Below, piece after piece: positions 1-17,535 of a stretch of DNA of 31,785 bases. The stretch's first letter is position 1; each line of letters opens with the position of its first letter. Both the position numbers and the translations under genes were made by a program. The notes below the pieces were generated by a model, which was given only the letters and a program-made list of their open reading frames with translations, made no database searches and had not been told where the DNA came from. The DNA comes from Spirogloea muscicola (lineage: Eukaryota; Streptophyta; Zygnematophyceae; Spirogloeales; Spirogloeaceae), in assembly GCA_009602725.1 (NCBI GenBank), contig WELB01000013.1, forward strand, positions 662,593 to 694,377. The letters run 5' to 3'.

Positions 1-60
1 GGCAGTGAGCGGGCGCGCCCGCGGGGCGACGGTCGACGCGCGGCGCCTGCGGCGGCGGCC

Positions 61-3000
61 ATGGCGGGCCGTCTGATCGACTACTTCATGGTGTGCGGCC
101 TCGGGCCGGACGTGAAGACGCTGCAGGAGGAGCGCGGGCTCCGCGGCCTCCACCATGCGTACCAGGCCGCGCTTCTGGATCAGTACCCGGCCGCCAGCCC
201 CGACGGCGCCGCCCCGCCCCCCGAGCTCGCCAGGGTGCGCACCACCTGGTGGCCTCCGCTTCGTGGACCTCGAGAGATGCAGGTCGCAGTGAGCCGTATT
301 GCTGACGTCAGACGCGGGACGACGTCAAGTAGCAATGCAACCTGAGACCTGCGTGATCAGAGTGACTGGTCAGGCGTCAAGCGGCTGCCAAGGGAAGGGA
401 ATGGAAGACGCAACAGTGATTTCTAAGTGCACGCGTCAAAGTGCATCACCGTGGGCCGAGTTTTATGTGTTGTAAGCTCTGCTTTTGAGATTCGTGATGA
501 ATCAGCTTACTGCGTTTGAGCAATTGACGTGTGGGCTGCTGACGTAGGCCCATTAGTGAAAGTGGTGTGTCGCGCTGCCCACATGCATCGAGGCTGACAG
601 CATTGTCATCACTCAGCTGATCTGTTATCACTTGTGATGCACCAGTAAGTGGCTTGGCTGCGCCTCTCTTTGGCAGTGTGTCCTGCCAGGAGGGCTGGAG
701 TTTCATATCCAGGGGCCGAGCGCAAGTGACTCCCTCACGCTCGCCCGCAGCTATCCCATCGTCTTGACTGGTTAGTCACGTCATTATCACTAGCACTCAG
801 CCACTTGGGCCTGAGTCATGCTTAGTGAGTGCATCTGCAAGGCCATCTAGGAGATTAGGGTCCAGGATTCCAAAGCTTAGGCAGAGGTTCTGGACAGACT
901 GCATGCAGTTGGCCACATGGCTTTTTCTGAGAGAATGTGGCCATTAATATTCCACCTAGTTGGGCCTCATGAATTCTCTGTTGGCGGGTTTCTCCAGACG
1001 GCGACGGGTCCAAGCTGTACGTCAGCTGCGTCGCATTCCGAGACCCTGTAGACGCGGACATAGCGGAAGCCTACCTCATCCCCCCGGGCATGTACGCAGA
1101 CAAGTGCATCTGCATATTATCCCGCTGGCCATTCTTCCAAGTGTTCCGTGAGACCCTGGAGGAGATTCATCGCCTCTGCTTCACAGCTGCCGGAAGCAGG
1201 TAACAATTGTCGATCCTTGTTCTTCAAGGACGGTGATTGTGTCGGACAGTGAGAGCGAAGACCAATATCCGGCTTTCCACTTGGACAGTTCCTGCTTACT
1301 GAAAGTCGCCCTTGAGTGGCCTGCAGCAAGCCAATATGGGACACAATCACCCACCTTGTGGACTGTGTACCTCTGCCACACCCCGGCAGAAGTCAAGTCC
1401 TCTTCACGATCGACAACTGCCTGCTGCATGTGCAGTCTCCCGCAGAAGCTGGCTTGCCATACGCTGATGTAAGTTTCACTCTAAGTTGCTGTCTGCCAAG
1501 ATAGGCCTGCGGATACAAGCTGAGGCTTGGCATGGTCTGGACAAGTGAAGGCTGTTGCCTTCCTTGAGGCAGCTGCTCCTGGTTGAGAAGCTCATGGGCT
1601 AGGAAGTTTTTCTCTTGACAGGATTTTCGTTTCTGACTGCAGATATCCTTTCAGCCTCTTATACAATGCCTGGACGTGAATAATGTCATTCGACTCTTCA
1701 CTGTGCTCCTCTTAGAGAAGCGGACACTTCTTCGGGCCTCAAAGTGAGGTTTCAGCCCTTGCAGTCAGTGCCTTGCAGCTGATTGTTGTCAAGAGTCCCT
1801 TCCTTCCTTAAGATGCTCATGAAGTAGTGATGCTTCACAAAATAGTAACCCTCTCCTTATCTGATGTCAAGTCTAAAATAATAAAAGACAAGGTTCTCAG
1901 TTCCGTCCCAATCACACAACCACTGCTTACGTTGAATATCTGTGGGCTCGTCTTAGGTACTCATTATTAACCCTGGTTGCTGAGGCAATATTGCATCTAC
2001 TTTATCCAATAAAGTGGCAGGTAACAAGCTGCATACGCGGTGCTTAAGCGGCTGGTACTACTTGAGCCTTGTCGAATACTTGTGTATACGTAGTCAGGGC
2101 AGGATAGGTGAACCAGCTGCTCTTTTTTGTGACCTAGAAGAAATCTGCAGGACGGCTGCACAAGCAAGCAGTGTTGGATCTTGTGGAGTTTCCATTATTG
2201 ATGATGCAGTACAGTTCCATGCTCACAATGGGCGCAGGGTGTGTACATCCCTGTCTTACCTTATGTAGGCGTGGACTTTATTGACGCCCCCACGCTGTAC
2301 TTCTTTGGTCTTCACTCCAGTCTTGACATCTCCAATCTTAGCCTTGAAGGGGTGAGTCCACTTTCAATATGGGGTTCAATAGGTTCTAAGCACTTGCCAA
2401 GCAAGAGGCAGATTATATACAACCATAAGGTGATCAGTAATGTACTATCACATGATTGGTCATCCAGCTTGTTCTCAGAGATGCATGACTTGATCGTTGT
2501 GTGCTACTTGCTAAGTCTGGTTCCTATGTATTGTCAGGTTACTGTAGTGGACCTTGACTTCAACCACATGTATATAGCCGATGACACACCCCCATTGCCG
2601 GAGCCAGAGCTGAGCAACCTGCGATCTGCTATGCATACCCTCGTGCACCCAACGCTGGTCACCCTTGACCAATCAAAGAAGTTGGTCAAGCCTCGATACG
2701 ACCGCGAAGCTATTCAGCTGGCCAAACCATGGGGCAAACAGCATGACAACAAGCTCAGGTGCAGTTAGACCCATCCTTGTCACAAGCTGAAGTGCTGATA
2801 TGTAAGTCGAACGCACTGCCTTGTGAGAACTTGATTTTGCAGCACTATATATTGACCTGCGGTCCAGGGGATAAAGAGTAGGATTTATGATACAGAGTGG
2901 TCACATGATTTCTCTGAAGCCCCTGCTTGCTGGAACCAGGCTCATTTTCCTGGAACTCTTTGCCTCTCTGATGAATGGTTATCGCGACTTTGTGGTGAGC

Positions 3001-6000
3001 TTCTATCTCATTTTGCTTCTGATGATGACGATTCTGGTGGAGTCCCTCTCTCGCAGTTGGTGCTAGTAACTGTGCAGACTTCTCTGCGCATCATGTCAAT
3101 CGAGTAAGAGACTTGATGAGAAATATTATCATGTGCCTGTGTGTTAAGACAAATTCATAAATTTTCCTATCAACCGTTCACTCCCTACACCCTACAAAAG
3201 TTGCATCGCAGGGCAGTCCTCTAGAGACATGTCCCTGGATGTCTCTCGCCTCGACCAGCTTGAGACGCTCTGCATCATGTTTGGCTCACAGGACCCGACT
3301 CAAAGCGGAGCAAATATTTTCAATACTGATGCCTTTCTGAGAAAGCGCTCCAGAATGACTAATCAACCAGTCGACCCCTTGGTGAGCAACAGCTTGTGAC
3401 TGTCTAATATTCAGAAGTCCGGCTCTAGTGCAGAAGTAAACCATGCACTGAATCAGGCCTTGTCGATCAATTTCAGAGAGTTGACCTTCGCTGAGTCCAA
3501 ACAGCATTTTGGCTTTTGCACAAACAGGTGGCTCAATTCATACGTAGTCAAGGATTCATACATTTCCTGGAAAGTGGTTTGGGGTCAGCGAAGGAGGGTG
3601 CGAACCTGGTGGATGCTGTCATTGACGGGCAGCAGCAGGAGAAGGACTACTCCTACCTTGCGCAGCCACCTGCTGGTGGATCTGACATCCTGGCTGTCCT
3701 TGAGCCTTTGCCCTCAACAACAGATCAAATAGCAGGTCTCTGGCTGTCTAAGATTGTCATCTCTTCTACTTGCGCTTGTCAGGTCGTGTTACAGATAGCT
3801 GATTGACGGTTTACAAGAGTAAGGCAGGCGTTTTGACCGTGGTATGCGTAAAGTGAAGGATGTCAGAAAGGACAGTACAGTATGGCCCTTCTGAGCCTCC
3901 TGTGGCCTTCATTATTGAGGTCAAGGGTATCTGGAAATTTGACTCGCAAATGCAGGCAAGCGCGGCATGAGATACACCTACACTGCATTCCCGGCCCTGG
4001 AGAGGTCCGCTGAGCAGGAGCAGGCGCGCAAGGATATGCTGGCCAGAGCAGTTGAGGACAGAGAGCGTCCCGCTGACGTGCCCACCCACCAGTGCGTCTA
4101 TAGACCTCAGCTTTCTTTGCGTTTGACAAATGATGCAATATGTCATTCTATTACATGTCTGAGTGACTTTGCATTTTAGATCAGATATAAGGTCAAGGCT
4201 AGGCTTAGCAGGCGTTGCGGCTGTGAGAGCTGTAACCACTGTGCTGCCTTTTTTGGCATTCCAGGCCACCTGTGGACGATGAAGTGAAGGCCATTCCCAA
4301 GGAGCCTCGCAAGATTGACATCCAACGCGGCGTACGTTCATCGATTCTTTATACTTGTTATCAGTCCTCTTGAGAGTTGCTCTCTGTACGGAGGGAAGCT
4401 GGCTTCTGTGGGGGATTGTGCAAGAAGACTTGCAATAATTGTCAAAGCCCACTTCATGGTCAAGGACTTAGATGGAGAATCTACACTGGAACAACCGTTC
4501 TTAATGCTGGCCGCCTATGTGAAAGCCTTGCTAAGGAGGTGTACCCTCGTTAGCTGATCAACATTGTGGTTGGTTTGATCAAGCAGTACGGCTTTCTTGC
4601 CATGGTGGGGCCTTTAACCTGATGTTTGCTTTATCCTGTGCAGCATGCTGAAACAAATCAGATGGTGCTTGACATCAAAGTGAAGCTTCAGGTGCAACCG
4701 CTTCCCAATGCCAGCCTCTGTGCAGGCCTGTGTGAGGGGGCCAGCTCGTCAGCATTCCTTGCTGATGCCATTGCTGGCTTGGCTATTCTGCTAATTAGCA
4801 AGAAGTGTGCATATTCAAATCTGTGTGCACAACAAGCTTTACAAGTCAGCCTGTAACACTTCACCATTCTTAGTTGTATGAGACTCTTGCTCCATGCTCC
4901 CAATACCGGTCAGGGGTTGTGGCGACGACTGCTGGAGCTGGATCCAGCTGAGGAGGATCCTACTTCTTCACCACAGTATGGAACAATTTCAGGTGTTCAG
5001 ATCCTTCACACACTTCCAAGTTCATTAGCACGCCCACTGCATACTTGTGGAGTTGGTTTTGTGGTGGAAATGTGCTCCATATTGTCACATTATTACTTAG
5101 CCTCTGGTAATCCTCCACTTCATCATTGATCGTTGCGCAGCTCTCATTGATTCGGATGCGGAGGGCATGACAGCGGTTGGTTTTGTCGAGTGCATCATCG
5201 AGCACATGAAACATGTGAGCATTATTAGCACTTTGCTAGAAGCTGCACAAGAAGGTAGTCTTGAACGAGATTGTCACCAGTGTAACATGCTTAGCATACA
5301 ATGTATGGCCGTCCAGATTTCTTTGAGCAATCTGTCAGCAGCCCGCGAGCTGTGTCAGCAGCAGAACCCATACTCACCTGGCAGCTTCTTGGTGGATCAG
5401 GGTTGGGACTGCCGGCTCTCGACTGAGCACTTCGCAGCTGTGAAGGAGCTGGTACTGCTAGTAGCCTGTGTTGTCCCTCTTCAGTTTCTGCCATAAAAGA
5501 TAGCATCCCTCTACTCCTGTTGAATGTATCATGCATCCTTGAAAAAAAAATTTATTGCTAGCCTCCAGGTTAGCTGAAGGCTGAGTCGATATTGACGAAG
5601 TGTGCATCTTGCCTCTGCCAGCTCATCCTGACGCTCAGCAGTGCCGCGGAAAGAGGGGATGCCTCCACTGCTCAGGCCGTGATGGAGATCTCGTCCAGGA
5701 TCTTCAGGAGAGATTTGGGCAATGTCAAGGACTACATGGCACGCCACCTCTGCTCGCTGCCGACTTGGGATGACCCTGAGTAAGCAGGCTGATTGCTCTA
5801 TCAATGCGTGCGGTCAATCTTGCTGATCTATGTAATATGTTACTAATGCAGAAGCCTTAACGTGGTTGGTAGCAGAGGATGAGACTCTAAGCAACCCCGT
5901 AACTAAGCCTCTTAGTCAAGGGATTGCTCAATGACAGCCAAGAATGACCTTTTTATTGTCATGTCAACCCAAGATGCGTCGTGCAACTCATGGTTGTATG

Positions 6001-9000
6001 CGATTGCAGATACTGGTCCGAGTATTTCGACCTGCTGCTGGAGCATGTGGTTATGCAGTACGTCCGCAGCCTCTCAGTCTTCAAAGATGTTGACAGGCTA
6101 GGGAGGAAGGCACATTGTGAGAAGCCATGGAGAATCAGATAGTCGAATAATTACTTTCATCAGGCATAGGTCTATCAAAGCTTACAGTCAAGAGAAGTCG
6201 CTTTTTAGACAGAAGTTGCTTATCATCTGGACGTTAGATGTTAAGAAGCTTCTTCATTGTGCAGAGAGGGCAATCATGCAGTTATGGTGCTTGAGCAGCT
6301 CATGCTTGTCGCATGCCACATGGTAAGAGCTGATTTTAGAAGTTGTCATCGCTCCTTGACACTCTGCAGAGCAGTCTAAACATCCTTGTACTGGTGATGA
6401 ATCTCGTGCTCAATATATGCTAATGAGAGGATGTCCTATGGCAGGCTGAGCTGGGCCTGCTGGAGCAGGAGGCCTGGGCCATCCTCGAGTCATTGGCCTC
6501 CAAGAATGGCCTCGGTTATACGCACATGGTAATGCTGCTGAGTCTACGTTTCTCTAAAATCCAAACCCTTAAGCCTTAAGTCCTGAACCTAAACCCTTTC
6601 AGCATGGCACAAGCTCGTCAACTGGTTCAGAGCAGGCCGCACTGACATGGACACCTGCTTGCCAATGCTGCAGCTGAAGCTGCGGGGAGTGCTCGCAAGG
6701 GTCCGGCAAGTGTCACATGCCTACTGGGGCCATCCCTCGGCAGCGGTGCCTGGCATGTCCCCCCGGCTACTTGAGGGCCAGGACTCGCTTGGGGGTGTCG
6801 TCAGGATGCATGGCGGCCTGGACGACGGTGTCGGCAGCGACGGCCGCAAGGGGTGGAGCCTGTTCAGCAAGATGAAGGAGCGGGAGGGGCAAGTGAATGG
6901 GGTCTCGCCAAGAGACGAGCGGCGGAAGCCGGTGCTCCTCGACAGCAACTATGGTGAGCTGTTGGGATCACACCCTCCGCCATCCTCTGTAAGCACTGCT
7001 TCACATCACTAGCCCAAAGCCTACGGTCAAGTATTCGACATCCTGGCTACTTACGTGCTGTTTGTGGCCCGTCTATTAGAAAGCCTTGATAGGCGATGCC
7101 TTTGCAGGATTCTGACAGTCTTTCACTTCTGTGGGTCATTGCTAGACCTCCAAGACAAGACAAAGGGCTCCCCCGCTGGTCCAGCAGGGGGGGTGCCAAG
7201 CCCGAAGGCTGATGTCAGAAGTGGACCCGGCGGAGTGAGGAGGGGCCCAAGCGGGGTGCGGCTTCTCCGGGGCCACAAGGATGCCGTGACTGCCCTGCAT
7301 GCTGGCACTAGAGCTGAGCTTGGAGATCTAGTCAGCCAGACCGACGATGTGGGCTATCTTGTGAGCGGCTCAGCAGATGCCACGGTGAGCCTCTCTCTGT
7401 ATGCACATCCCCTCATGCAGGGATTTGCTAGCTTCTGCAATGCTTCCTCTGAGTCATGCGTGCCCTCTGATAGAACGAAGCAGCAGCGTGGATTGACTCA
7501 TGGGTAGTGCTAAGGATGACCAATTATGCGCTGAATATATTTTGAAGCACCAAATGGCTGCTGTGTATTTTCAGGTGAAGCTGTGGCATCCCGATTCTCG
7601 GGGGTCCGAGCTCCGTGCGACGTTGGAGGGCCACCAAGCAGCTGTGCGTTGCATCTCAAGTGACAGGGGCCGCATTGTTACCGGCTCTGACGACCACAGG
7701 GTGCTTGTATGGGACAAAACCACGGCACAGCTTGCAGTCGAGCTCCGTGGCCACGAAGGCTCGGTGAGGACAATGCATTCGACAAGCCTGTATCATTGAC
7801 CAGCCTCCTTCTTGGGAGGTAAATTTGAGACGGAGCTGGGAATGTGTCACATGAAAAAGAAAATGGCCGATAAACAGGAGAACGCATGGACTCAGAGGCC
7901 CCCGAGCTCTGCCGTGCGCAGGTGGGCTGCGTGCGGCTGCTCCCTGGGCAGCGCGTGCTGACGGCGGGTTGGGATGGGATGGTGAAGATGTGGGATGTGC
8001 GGTCGGACCAGTGTGTGGCCACTGTGGCCAGGGCCGCGTGCCCCGTTTTGTGCTTTGACTATGTGGACCATGCTGGCATGCTGGCCTTTGGGGGAACAGA
8101 CGGGTATTGAACTCAATACAGCCTTCACCCATGTCTCTGACATTTGTGTTAGCCTACAAGCCTGCTCAGATTTCTGCTGCTTATCAATATGTGCTTCAGT
8201 GCAGGCTGGAGCAGCAACGCAGCAGGTCCCGCAGATTCTGTCAGGTATTCTGTGCAGAGCTGTCGGAGGGTACTTCTTCAGGACGATGGTTCCAACTTCT
8301 CCTCACAATCTGGGGTGCCATATGTGTTTTGCAGGACACTGAATCTGTGGGACATTCGAGAAGGCAAGCAGCGGTACAAGCTCGTTGGGCACACCAATTG
8401 GATCAGGTGCTCCCACTCAAGTCACATTGGCCAGGATGCAAGTCAGGTTGTCAAGGAGCTCAGATGTGTCCTCTGACTTGATGCATAATCAGCTGGGAGG
8501 ACTGTCAGAGGCTGCTCTTGCTCTTCTGTGGCATGGGTTGTGATCTCTACAATATACATTCATTCCAGGATATTGGCTATTGGCAACCCAGTGAATCGAG
8601 CCAATGGCCTTGCCAAGCCCCTTTGCACGGAGCCCCTCTACACACAGGCGGCTTTGGTTTTCAATGCATTCTGCTGTGAGATTGCTAATTGAGATGAAGT
8701 GATTGCCTGTGTAGAGCCATCCGGATGCACGGTGACACGATTGTCACGGGGTCAGACGACTGGACGGCACGGGTGTGGGAGCTCAGCGGCGGACAGTGCG
8801 AGGCGGTCCTGACGTGCCACGGGGGCCCTATCACCTGTGTGGACTACTGCATCTCCAGCCAGGGCGTGGTTACGGGCTCCGCCGACTGCACCGTTCGCCT
8901 GTGGGAGCGTGTTGACGGTAGCCCTAAGGGCACCCTATCGCTCTGCCTGCTGCTCGTCCGCTGGCCTGACCATCTCCGTGGTGGACCGCTGCTAGCACCT

Positions 9001-9778
9001 GCCACCGGCTGGAGTTATGGACACTGTTCAGCCAGGCATTGTCAGCAGTGGCCTGTCATATTCTGGGTATCTCACTGTGCTCTGACAAGGTGATCCGTGC
9101 ACCATGTTGTCAGGCTTGCTGCAGAGTGTGACGACCATTGGTCTGCATGGAGGCCCCATCGTTGCTGTCCGGTCTGGAGATAGGTGGCTGGGCATTGGGG
9201 CCCAGGACAACTCCATGTCACTCCACCGCCAGCCAGAGGGCGCTGGCCCAGGGGTTGATGCAGCCTCCATGCGGAACCAGGGCTGGGGCCACCGCCGCAG
9301 GAGCATGCGCGACTGGCAGCTGCACCGCACACTTAACCGCTCCGCTGCTGTCGTAAGTGCCAAAATCTATGCTCAGTCTCCGTGTGAGATTGGTTTTTTT
9401 GCTGTATGGTGATGGACAATCCTTAATCTCGAGATATCCATGCATATCTCAAGCAATCTCACAAGCTACTTCTAAAGAAAATGCGTGCGTCTTGTTGCTA
9501 CGTCAGACGTGAAATGAAGGTCATTTCCAGCCATGTCATCGATTTGCATATCATCCCGAGTATATGATACAATCTGATGTTTGAACGTATTAAAAGGTTG
9601 CTATATGCTCCACTACAAGGAGTTGTACAGTCGTGGTAGATGCAGGACACATCAGAACCATCTGAACTTCTATTGAAACTCATTGTGGCAGGTCCGGCAT
9701 GTAGCTGTGGATGTAGATAGAGGCAGGCTTTGCAGTGGAGGACGCAATGGCATCTTGAGGCTCTGGGAACCCCCTTGA
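61..9778 (+). CDS. SCD1: SCD1-like DENN domain plus WD40 repeat protein, 29 exons
   Basis: Orthologue of plant STOMATAL CYTOKINESIS DEFECTIVE 1, a DENN-family (Rab GEF type) protein acting in exocytic/endocytic traffic and cytokinesis in plants. My exons: 61-282, 751-770, 998-1199, 1327-1468, 1643-1743, 1957-2020, 2238-2351, 2538-2758, 2940-2994, 3292-3381, 3528-3735, 3956-4091, 4265-4331, 4644-4691, 4914-4992, 5141-5214, 5401-5451, 5622-5779, 6010-6057, 6265-6322, 6445-6528, 6674-6953, 7146-7384, 7575-7763, 7922-8103, 8335-8406, 8715-8917, 9114-9352, 9692-9778. All phases close except in exon 1, giving about 1243 residues against roughly 1190 in Arabidopsis. The tripartite DENN region covers about residues 1-410 (DYFMVCGLGPD, KPIWDTIT, YIPVLPYVGVDFIDAPT, TDAFLRKRSRMTNQP). 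A helical middle follows, then eight C-terminal WD40 repeats from about residue 865, many ending in W-D or W-E. All 28 introns are GT-AG. Exon 1 needs a one-base correction near 241-246. Start: the ATG in a strong GCC-rich context at 61. Confidence 0.93.
6553..6599. repeat. Degenerate telomere-like motif inside an SCD1 intron
   Basis: The intron between 6528 and 6674 holds CCAAACCCTT followed by CCTAAACCCTTT. This resembles the plant/green-algal telomere unit CCCTAAA but is not a clean tandem array. Confidence 0.35.
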
Positions 9779-9919
9779 AAGTGGTGTCTCACTGAGAAAT
9801 CATTGATCAGCCATGTAGGTCATGGTTCCTAGGCCATTGAATTGTTGGCAGCAATACTTGATCATTACCTCCTGTCAAATGCTTGAGAAGTTCCAGCATA
9901 CAAGGAATCACTAACACTG

Positions 9920-10969
9920 TTAGGCAACCATCTGCTGTTCCGTGCTGCGACGGGAGTGAGTCTTGTACTTATCCAGCTGCTCTCGCATCTCTTCCTCAAC
10001 TTGCTTGTAGAAAAGCCTGCAGAGCATCCCCTATACCACCGTCAGGGCAAGGTGTTGGAACGAGTGTGAGCTGGATTAATGTGATCTGATGATTTCACGT
10101 CAGAGTGCTGACCTTTGTCTGGTGGTGACTCTCTCTGCTCTACTTCTGCATGCAGCATCACAAGACTCTGACAAACACTTGTCGGTACCTCTTTTCAGCT
10201 ATGCTGCCTTGCTGCTCAGCAGTTTCTTTGGTCAACAGGTCGAGAGCCTGCACGATATGATCTTTTTGATCCATGTTAGGCCCATCCTTGTGACTATCTT
10301 CATGATGCTAGTTTCACCCACGGTAAACGGACATGTGCAGCACCTGCGCAAGTGACTCGCTGTCCACTTCGCAAGTGGAGATTCCCTTGTGGCACGCTAT
10401 CACTTCACTCTGCAGCTGCCTGATCTCCTGCGTCACGGTATTCATGCGGTCGTCCCATGCCTTCGAGGTTGTTGCAACTTCAGGTGACATGCATGCCAAA
10501 TTGGCAGCAAATCAGCCTCAAATATTGAGCCATTTTTTGATTGAGCCATTGTAAGCACTAGTTGCTTGTGGCTGCAATTTGATAAAGCACAACATTCAAG
10601 TCTGAAGTAATGTTGATCAGAAGGCTGGCAGATTTGCAGTGCAACATTGGTCTTGGCTATCACAGCACCTTGTGCAATGTCCTTCTCCAGCGTGCTGATA
10701 GCAGTCTGCTGCTCGTGTCTTTCAGCATCAATGGCAGCGGCCTTGTCTTCGTGTTCTGCAAATTGCTCAATGAGGAACCAACGACGCGTCCCTTCCTCGT
10801 GAGTGAGCTGGCGGGGAGTGCGGATGGTGGTAAGCAAGCAGTGCTGCAGGCAGGAGGCGAGGAGCTAGGTGCAGGCAGAGGCGGCGAGCTCCCGGAACGA
10901 GAGAGGGACGAGGGGCGCGCCGTTCATCTGCGCGCGGAGGGCGCGGAGGTGCCGCAGATAGGCCTCCAT
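9920..10969 (-). CDS. Small coiled-coil protein of unknown function, 5 exons
   Basis: I do not recognise this gene. Exons, reading leftwards: from ATG 10967-10969 (donor unresolved, somewhere near 10908-10921), then 10669-10807, 10477-10344, 10247-10189 and 10016-9920. The last four join in phase (46, 44, 19 and 31 codons plus TAA at 9920-9922). Total length is about 160 residues. The protein is almost entirely helical and rich in E, Q, K and A, with heptad-like runs such as EQFAEHEDKAAAI, MNTVTQEIRQLQSEV and KQVEEEMREQLDKYK, so a coiled coil is likely. There is no signal peptide or membrane segment. The layout is like small kinetochore, augmin or ciliary coiled-coil subunits, but I cannot assign one. 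Its 3' end faces the SCD1 3' end only about 140 bp away. Its start faces the protease gene across a shared GC-rich upstream region. Confidence 0.7.
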
Positions 10970-11616
10970 GGCGCTCGAGTGCGCCGCACGGCACGGCGGT
11001 CGGGGAGAAGGCGCGCAGCGCGCATGAAATGAAAGGGTAGCCAGTTTAAGCCAATAGAAAGCAAGCGCGGCCAGATTGACTGGTAATAGAAGGGGTAGGT
11101 TCGGCGGGGGCTGCGCCGATCTGGCACCCCGACACGGCGGTGGGAGACGGGGAGCCGCAGTGGGGGCCGTCGTCAGGCCCCATCACTAAGCCACTGACCG
11201 CCGCCAGCACGACTGGGCACCGAGAGGGATCTACCGCCGTCGTGGAGAAGCCGCGGTCGCCGCTTTTCACAGCCGTCGCACACCTTCTGGAAAGCTTGCT
11301 TCACTTCCAGTTGCCGCTTGGCCGGCCAACTCGAGCTGCCACCGTCGAGCCGCTTTGGCCGAACGGCAGCTCCGGTGGGGAAGGGCGCTGCGGGTGGGGG
11401 CACTTTCTTCGGTCGGGCGGGTTCCCGGCGCGCTGCTCAGACGAGGGTTGTGCAGACGGGAAACAGTGGAGACGGGCGGCCAATGGGACGGCGAAGGGAA
11501 GGCAGCGGAAAAGTGGGTTCAGGGTCGCGCCAGGCTCCCAGCCGGCGGCTTCCAGACCGCCGCCGCCGCCGCGCCGCCGCGGCCGCCGCGCCGCCGCNGG
11601 GGCGCGGCCCAGCAGC
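10970..11616. promoter_or_regulatory. Divergent upstream region between coiled-coil gene and USP gene
   Basis: About 650 bp separates two divergent start codons, so it should hold both promoters and both 5' UTRs. It contains CCAAT pentamers near 11051 and 11479 and becomes very GC-rich towards the protease start, ending in a CCG/GCC trinucleotide-rich stretch at about 11562-11600. One ambiguous base (n) lies at 11598 in that stretch. Long open frames cross the region on both strands, but they have no family similarity I can see and are expected from the base composition. Confidence 0.5.
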
Positions 11617-16630
<5,014 letters not shown>

Positions 16631-17295
16631 GCATGAAGCGAGCGCTGATTGATGGCTGCTCGTCTCAATGTTCACTCTTTCTTTGACATTCTTATCATTT
16701 GTTCTTAGCTCTTAGCCCACCTTGGCCTTAAGGCCTGCATGATTCATTTTGCCCTTGTCACCAGCGTGACAGGGCTTCGTGCAGCAGCAGCTGTGGAATG
16801 GTGTCTGTGCAATGCCTGGCCACCATGCTGCTGCATGGACATAGAGTGATCTGTGTCACTGTACAACTACCGGAGGCAACGAGACTTCAGAGCAACATGT
16901 GTTTTGTGATGCAGCTGCAACCCATTGTACTGTGTCCAACTCAGCTTCTGCTTGAGCTTGCAAGCTCAAGGGGCTGGATGATCCGTTCAGTGGAGAATTT
17001 ATTTTAACAGCTGTGCTGTGCAAGTCTTGGTGGAGCATGTAGGAGTGCCACTAGCATACACGGTGCTGCTTCCAAGCATAGACAAATTAAGCAAGGGCCT
17101 TCCTCAAGTGTGCACATGCCTCTGCACTACTGATGCTAGCACGGCTATGTTTGCTGACATTATTCCCTCAGCTGGCTGGTGCTGTCACTTGAACTCTTGC
17201 AGCCAAATTTGTATGCACCAAGGCATGCTGCATAGAGACGAAATGAGCGGCAAGCGCAGATTTCGCCGCGTGGGCAGGAAAGCTGACAGACTCTG
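16631..17295. other. USP 3' UTR and intergenic stretch
   Basis: Stops occur in all frames and I find no conserved coding piece. The first part is presumably the 3' untranslated region of the protease gene. Nothing else is recognised. Confidence 0.5.
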
Positions 17296-17535
17296 AGCCG
17301 ACTTGTACTATGCTTGGGAGCCCAAGGTGCAGTATACCCGCAAGGTCGACTTTGCTTTGCCAGTGTACGATGGCCAGAAGGCCACCTACGCGGTCTCCGC
17401 CTTGGTCGAGGCAGTGGGGGACATGACAGCGTCCAGAGCAAGCAGGAGCCTGAAGGTCCTCGAAGCTTGCGCAGAGCTCATGCCAACCGCTGCAGAGCTC
17501 ATGCCAAGCGCTGCGGCTTACTACAAATTGCAACT
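17296..17535 (+). other. Unassigned coding-like block, possible exon or gene remnant
   Basis: The frame reading DLYYAWEPKVQYTRKVDF from about 17299 has strong G/C preference at third positions and a protein-like composition through about 17530. This contrasts with the AT-richer DNA before it. A TGA lies directly upstream in frame (17294-17296), so if real it begins at a splice acceptor (AG just before 17297) or was broken there. Immediately upstream another frame reads ADFAAWAGKLTDSEP, so a one- or two-base shift may have split a longer coding piece. No ATG suits a start and no convincing donor follows. I do not recognise the product. It could be an exon of an unfinished gene or a pseudogene fragment. 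It lies tail to tail with COX5C. Confidence 0.35.
17471..17512 (+). repeat. Tandem duplication of a 21-bp unit
   Basis: Two adjacent 21-base copies (17471-17491 and 17492-17512) differ at one base. In the coding-like frame they encode AELMPTA then AELMPSA, so the duplication keeps the frame. Confidence 0.85.

Noticed and set aside
3811-4452. 213-codon minus-strand open frame within SCD1.
   Set aside because: It overlaps two conserved SCD1 exons (3956-4091, 4265-4331) and their introns and shows no family features.
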